From the NCBI RefSeq assembly GCF_900099605.1, contig NZ_FNDK01000010.1, positions 1 to 64,000 on the forward strand: a stretch of DNA of 64,000 nt. Direction: 5' to 3'. A program made the position numbers and the translations under genes. The notes under the pieces are model-generated. The model did no database searches and was not told the origin of the DNA. It worked only from the letters and a program-made list of their open reading frames with translations. Positions 60,609-64,000 of the stretch are shown here, one piece after another (within the stretch, counting starts at the first letter, position 1; every line of letters starts with the position of its first letter). Source of the stretch: Alteribacillus persepolensis. GTDB taxonomy: Bacteria > Bacillota > Bacilli > Bacillales > Marinococcaceae.

Positions 60609-60661
60609 ATGTAAACTTATATAATGTGTAAGTTGACATATTTTTAGAATTCGTTTACATT
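60609..60661 (+). promoter_or_regulatory. bioY promoter with BirA-type operator
   Basis: A -10 TATAAT is at 60620-60625. ATGTAAACTT (60609-60618) and AAGTTGACAT (60630-60639) are nine-of-ten complementary, and a further GTTTACATT (60653-60661) matches the first half-site. GTAAAC...GTTTAC half-sites are those of BirA boxes; spacing differs slightly from the usual. B. subtilis controls the matching yhfU-yhfT-yhfS operon by BirA. Confidence 0.6.
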
Positions 60662-60696
60662 TTCTATAGACATCAAACAAGGGGGGAGCTTTGATC

Positions 60697-61278
60697 ATGA
60701 AAACCACATCGATGCTCTATGCAGCAATGTTTGCTGCTGTTATTGGCGTATTAGGGCTGATGCCGCCGATACCACTTCCATTTACACCGGTTCCAGTTAC
60801 GGCACAAACTCTTGGTGTCATGCTTGCCGGTTCATTGCTCGGGGCAAAGCTAGGTGGAGGAAGTGTGCTGCTGTTTGTGGCGCTTGTTGCTGTCGGAATG
60901 CCGCTGTTGGCCGGTGGACGCGGCGGATTAGGCATCTTATTAGGGCCAAGCGGCGGATATGTTTTATCATGGCCGATTGCTGCATTTGTGATTGGCTGGC
61001 TGATAGAAAAAACAAAGCCCGCTTTGTATGCGTGGAAAGCTGTTGCGGTTAATTGCATCGGGGGAATACTGATTATTCATAGTATTGGCATTATTTATTT
61101 AGCTTTTGTAGCAAACCTTCCCCTATATCAAGCGGCGCTTTCTTCATTAGGTTTTTTACCTGGTGATACAGCCAAAGCAGTTGGATCGGGCTTGCTTACG
61201 GTCAAGTTGGCGCGCAGCCATCCGTTTTTAGTAAAAAGTCAGCAATCACGTTTAGAAAAGACAAAACGAGCAGGATAG
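60697..61278 (+). CDS. bioY: Biotin transporter BioY
   Basis: A 193-residue S component with six helices. PPIPLPFTPVPVTAQTLGVMLAG near 25-47 and GGRGGLGILLGPSGGYVLSWP near 73-93 are BioY signatures. It binds biotin with high affinity, alone or with an ECF energising module elsewhere. GGGGGAG lies eight bases before ATG at 60697. It heads an operon with yhfT and yhfS, as yhfU does in B. subtilis. Confidence 0.95.
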   Translation: MKTTSMLYAAMFAAVIGVLGLMPPIPLPFTPVPVTAQTLGVMLAGSLLGAKLGGGSVLLFVALVAVGMPLLAGGRGGLGILLGPSGGYVLSWPIAAFVIGWLIEKTKPALYAWKAVAVNCIGGILIIHSIGIIYLAFVANLPLYQAALSSLGFLPGDTAKAVGSGLLTVKLARSHPFLVKSQQSRLEKTKRAG

Positions 61279-61294
61279 AAAGGGAGGCGGTAAC

Positions 61295-62824
61295 ATGTCA
61301 GTTGCCGATTCATTCACAAAACGTGCGAACGCGCATCCGAAGAAAACCGCGCTGATAACAGCGGCAGAAACTGTTACATATGGCGAGCTGCATCAATACA
61401 CTAGTGATATTGCAGCAGCATTGCTGCAGGAAAGAAAACCACAACAAGCACAAACATATTATCCTCCGAAAGCAGCTCTTCTTTTGCCAAACGGAGTAGA
61501 GTTTGTTTCATTGGCAGTTGGGGCTGCGAAAGCAGGATGGCTGACTGTGACGCTTGATAGAAAATGGTCGTTGAAAGAATGTCAGGCGATATTGCAGCAA
61601 ACACAGCCAGATATCCTGTTTGTGGACAAAGCATGGGAAGCGTTAAAAGATACAAGCGCGGCAGAAAAAGTTATTGTAGTCGAGAACCGCGCGTCTTTGG
61701 ACCAGTGGCTTTTAACATGTGAAGACAGTGATGCAGCATTTCCGGAAGTGAGCGATGATACACTGTTTTATATGGGGTTTACTTCAGGCACAACCGGTTT
61801 GCCGAAAGGATTTCTCCGCCATCACTTGTCATGGAAAGAAAGCTTTCGGGAAGCGGATAAAGAGCTGGAGCTTACAGCCGAAGACGTTATTGCTGTGCCG
61901 GGGCCGCTCGTACATTCTCTGTTTCTATTTGCTGTGTTTCATGCACTGCACGTTGGTGCGGTGTGCATTCTTGAAGAACGTTTCAGTGCGAAAGCGGTAT
62001 TGCAGCGTACGTCCAAACAATACATAACAGTGTTATACGGTGTGCCGACGATGTTTGAAGCAATGGCAAGACAGACAAGTGAACATGATTACAGCCATTC
62101 GCTTCGCATGTGTATTATTTCAGGAGCGAAAATGAGAGGTGCACGCAAAACCGTGTTTCAGCAAGTTTGGCCTCATGCAGAGTGGAAAGAATTTTACGGC
62201 AGCTCGGAGCTGAGCTTTATTAGCATTTTGCATGAAAAAGACCAGCATAAAAGCAGTACTGCACTCGGTTATCCATTTTCTAATGTTGATGTGCTGGTTC
62301 AAAATGAAGCAGGCGAACAGGCACAGCCAGGAGAAATTGGCGAGTTGTATGTGAAAAGTCCGATGGTGTTTTCAGGTTATTACCAACATCCATTTACGGA
62401 AAAAGAAGCATTTGTGCCATCAGGAGATCTTGTAAAGCAGGACAAAGATGGATTTTTGCATCTTGCCGGGCGCAAAAAAAACATGATCGTAACCGGCGGT
62501 TTAAATGTGTATCCCGAAGAAGTAGAAAATGTGTTAAAAAAGCATCCATTGCTCGTAGATGTATGTGTTGCAGGGGTGGAAAACGATTATTGGGGAGAAG
62601 CTTGCGCAGCGATGATGGTTGTCAAACAAGATGCGGCACGTTCGAACGATGACATCAAGCGTGACGTACAAACGTTTTGCAAACGTGAACTTGCCGCCTA
62701 TAAATGTCCTCGCCACTTTGTTATCACAGATGCATTGCCGCTGACCACAAGTGGAAAACCGAAAAGAAAAATCATTCAAGAACAGTTGAAAGCCTGTGTA
62801 GAAAGGCAGGGACAGCCGTCATGA
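61295..62824 (+). CDS. yhfT: Acyl-CoA synthetase YhfT
   Basis: A 509-residue acyl/aryl-CoA ligase of the adenylate-forming family. The phosphate loop FTSGTTGLPKGF is near 162-173, EFYGSSELSF near 304, SGDLVKQDKDGFLHLAGR near 370 (Asp and Arg ligands), and the C-terminal Lys in LTTSGKPKRK near 490. It activates a carboxylic acid; co-regulation with bioY suggests a pimelate- or fatty-acid-related substrate. AAAGGGAGG precedes ATG; the stop overlaps yhfS (ATGA). Confidence 0.92.
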   Translation: MSVADSFTKRANAHPKKTALITAAETVTYGELHQYTSDIAAALLQERKPQQAQTYYPPKAALLLPNGVEFVSLAVGAAKAGWLTVTLDRKWSLKECQAILQQTQPDILFVDKAWEALKDTSAAEKVIVVENRASLDQWLLTCEDSDAAFPEVSDDTLFYMGFTSGTTGLPKGFLRHHLSWKESFREADKELELTAEDVIAVPGPLVHSLFLFAVFHALHVGAVCILEERFSAKAVLQRTSKQYITVLYGVPTMFEAMARQTSEHDYSHSLRMCIISGAKMRGARKTVFQQVWPHAEWKEFYGSSELSFISILHEKDQHKSSTALGYPFSNVDVLVQNEAGEQAQPGEIGELYVKSPMVFSGYYQHPFTEKEAFVPSGDLVKQDKDGFLHLAGRKKNMIVTGGLNVYPEEVENVLKKHPLLVDVCVAGVENDYWGEACAAMMVVKQDAARSNDDIKRDVQTFCKRELAAYKCPRHFVITDALPLTTSGKPKRKIIQEQLKACVERQGQPS

Positions 62825-63978
62825 ATACACCTTTTATCGTATGGGCAAAACGAACCCCTGTCGGGAAAATCGATGGCATCTTAAAGCAGACTGCCCCAGA
62901 ATCGATGGCAGCTGTACTGATGAAGCAATTAATAGAAGACTCAAAGATTGAACCTGCAGATATTGATGATGTGATTTTGGGAAACGTGGTGGGTCCAGGA
63001 GGAAACATAGCCAGGCTTTCGTTATTAACAGCTGGCATTCCAGTGTCTGTCCCAGGAGTAACCGTGGACAGGCAGTGCGGTTCAGGACTTGAAGCAATTC
63101 ATCTGGCAGCACGGATGATTCAAGCGGGAGCGGGAGATATCTATATTGCAGGCGGCACAGAGAGCACAAGTTTGGCACCGTGGAAAATGGAAAAACCAAA
63201 AAACCTGCACAAAGGCACGCCTAAACTCTATGAACGAGCGCGTTTTTCTCCAGATTTTATTGGAGATCCGAGCATGGGAGAAGCGGCGGAAAATGTCGCA
63301 CAGCAATACGGCATCACACGCAAAGAACAAGATCAGTTTGCAGTGGACAGCCACAGGAAAGCTGCTGCTGCGGAGGAACAAGGCGTATTTGCCGGAGAAA
63401 TAGCAGCGGTGCCTGGTGTCAAAAGCGACCGCGATGAATGTGTGCGAAAACGGACAACCATGAAGTTGCTGCAGCGCCTGCCTGCTTTATTTAGAGAAGA
63501 CGGCACCGTCACAGCAGGTAACTCTTGCCCGGTGAATGACGGTGCATCCGTCGTTTTGATGATGTCAAAACAAAAAGCAGAGCGGCTAGGCTTGAAACCT
63601 ATCGCAGAAGTGGTCGATACGGCTATTGCCGGAGTAGACCCTAATATATTAGGCATTGGTCCCGTGCCGGCGGTGCAAACGTGTTTAAGAAGAAACGGTT
63701 TAACGATGGATGACATCGACGTAATGGAATTTAATGAAGCATTTGCTTCGCAAGTACTTGCTTCGTTATATGAATTACGTATGCCGCTTGCTAAAGTAAA
63801 CGTCAGCGGGGGAGGCATTGCCCTTGGCCATCCGTACGGAGCAAGCGGTGCCATCATCACAACACGATTGATGACAGAAATGGTGCATCGCTGCGCAACA
63901 TGGGGGATAGCGACAATGGGGATTGGCGGCGGAATGGGGATTGCTGTTCTTTTTAAACGTATTGCTCACGATGGATAG
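62821..63978 (+). CDS. yhfS: Thiolase-family acyltransferase YhfS
   Basis: A 385-residue thiolase-fold protein. The acylated Cys86 is in DRQCGSGLEA, NEAFA and GGGIALGHPYGASGA (with the catalytic His) are present. The second catalytic Cys, normally in a CIGGG loop, is replaced: the sequence reads ATMGIGGGMG. The start ATG overlaps the yhfT stop by four bases, so translation is coupled. Probable role: condensation or cleavage of a beta-ketoacyl-CoA in the biotin- or fatty-acid-related operon. Confidence 0.92.
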   Translation: MNTPFIVWAKRTPVGKIDGILKQTAPESMAAVLMKQLIEDSKIEPADIDDVILGNVVGPGGNIARLSLLTAGIPVSVPGVTVDRQCGSGLEAIHLAARMIQAGAGDIYIAGGTESTSLAPWKMEKPKNLHKGTPKLYERARFSPDFIGDPSMGEAAENVAQQYGITRKEQDQFAVDSHRKAAAAEEQGVFAGEIAAVPGVKSDRDECVRKRTTMKLLQRLPALFREDGTVTAGNSCPVNDGASVVLMMSKQKAERLGLKPIAEVVDTAIAGVDPNILGIGPVPAVQTCLRRNGLTMDDIDVMEFNEAFASQVLASLYELRMPLAKVNVSGGGIALGHPYGASGAIITTRLMTEMVHRCATWGIATMGIGGGMGIAVLFKRIAHDG

Positions 63979-64000
63979 GAATATTCATCATCTTTTCATC

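Overview
The window is chromosomal DNA of a spore-forming member of the Bacillaceae. Gene content and order match the Bacillus subtilis yjb-cot-yjc block: yjbC-spx, mecA-coiA-pepF, yjbI-yjbH, cwlQ, yjbK/yjbL-yjbM-nadF-yjbO-prpE, fabI, cotO, a cotY/cotZ relative and yjcF-yjcG-yjcH. Shine-Dalgarno sequences are strong, TTG and GTG starts are frequent, and nearly every transcription unit ends in a clear intrinsic terminator. I see no rRNA, tRNA, insertion sequence, prophage or CRISPR array. The species cannot be named from sequence alone.

Layout: 1-5.6 kb holds a CaCA-type cation antiporter behind a yybP-ykoY (manganese) riboswitch, a small haem-copper-oxidase-like membrane protein, a YciI/beta-hydroxyacid dehydrogenase pair, an HD-domain protein and a secreted putative glycoside hydrolase. 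5.9-20 kb holds the Spx/ClpXP-adaptor block (spx, mecA, yjbH), competence (coiA), oligopeptidase F, a truncated haemoglobin, a lytic transglycosylase, the (p)ppGpp synthetase yjbM, NAD kinase, prpE and fabI. 20-23.5 kb is glcT-ptsG with an RNA antiterminator/terminator. 23.7-26.7 kb is a spore-coat neighbourhood. 26.9-38.6 kb is metabolic and repair genes: MBL hydrolase, yjcFGH, a PgpA-like phosphatase, fumC, a D-2-hydroxyacid dehydrogenase, an alanine/sodium symporter, an FMN reductase, a LexA-controlled Y-family polymerase, a TatD nuclease and an orphan beta-lysine acetyltransferase. 39-56 kb is mixed: a SufT-like factor, an acetolactate-synthase-like/ALDH operon, glutamate dehydrogenase, a UbiD-like decarboxylase, a ykoGHI-like two-component/PepSY set and many very small proteins. 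56-64 kb is a wall teichoic acid cassette (tagD, a CDP-glycerol glycerophosphotransferase, tagG, tagH) followed by the BirA-type bioY-yhfT-yhfS operon.

Working units inferred from spacing and family knowledge: MecA and YjbH are ClpP-protease adaptors, YjbH acting on Spx, so regulator and degradation factor are close together. GlcT controls ptsG through the terminator between them. ykoG-ykoH-ykoI form a signalling unit. The teichoic acid genes supply CDP-glycerol, polymerise it and export the chain. Intergenic space carries at least two families of GC-rich repeats; the best defined one occurs at the left edge, as a tandem pair at 40.2-40.6 kb, at 52.9 kb and as fragments elsewhere.

No clearly novel multi-gene defence or mobile system is visible. 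The most interesting items are the Mn riboswitch on a CaCA antiporter, an apparent structured RNA with its own terminator upstream of tagD, the ThDP-enzyme/ALDH operon of unknown substrate, a thiolase lacking its second cysteine, an SOS promoter with the LexA box between -35 and -10, and a set of tiny genes (23-57 codons).
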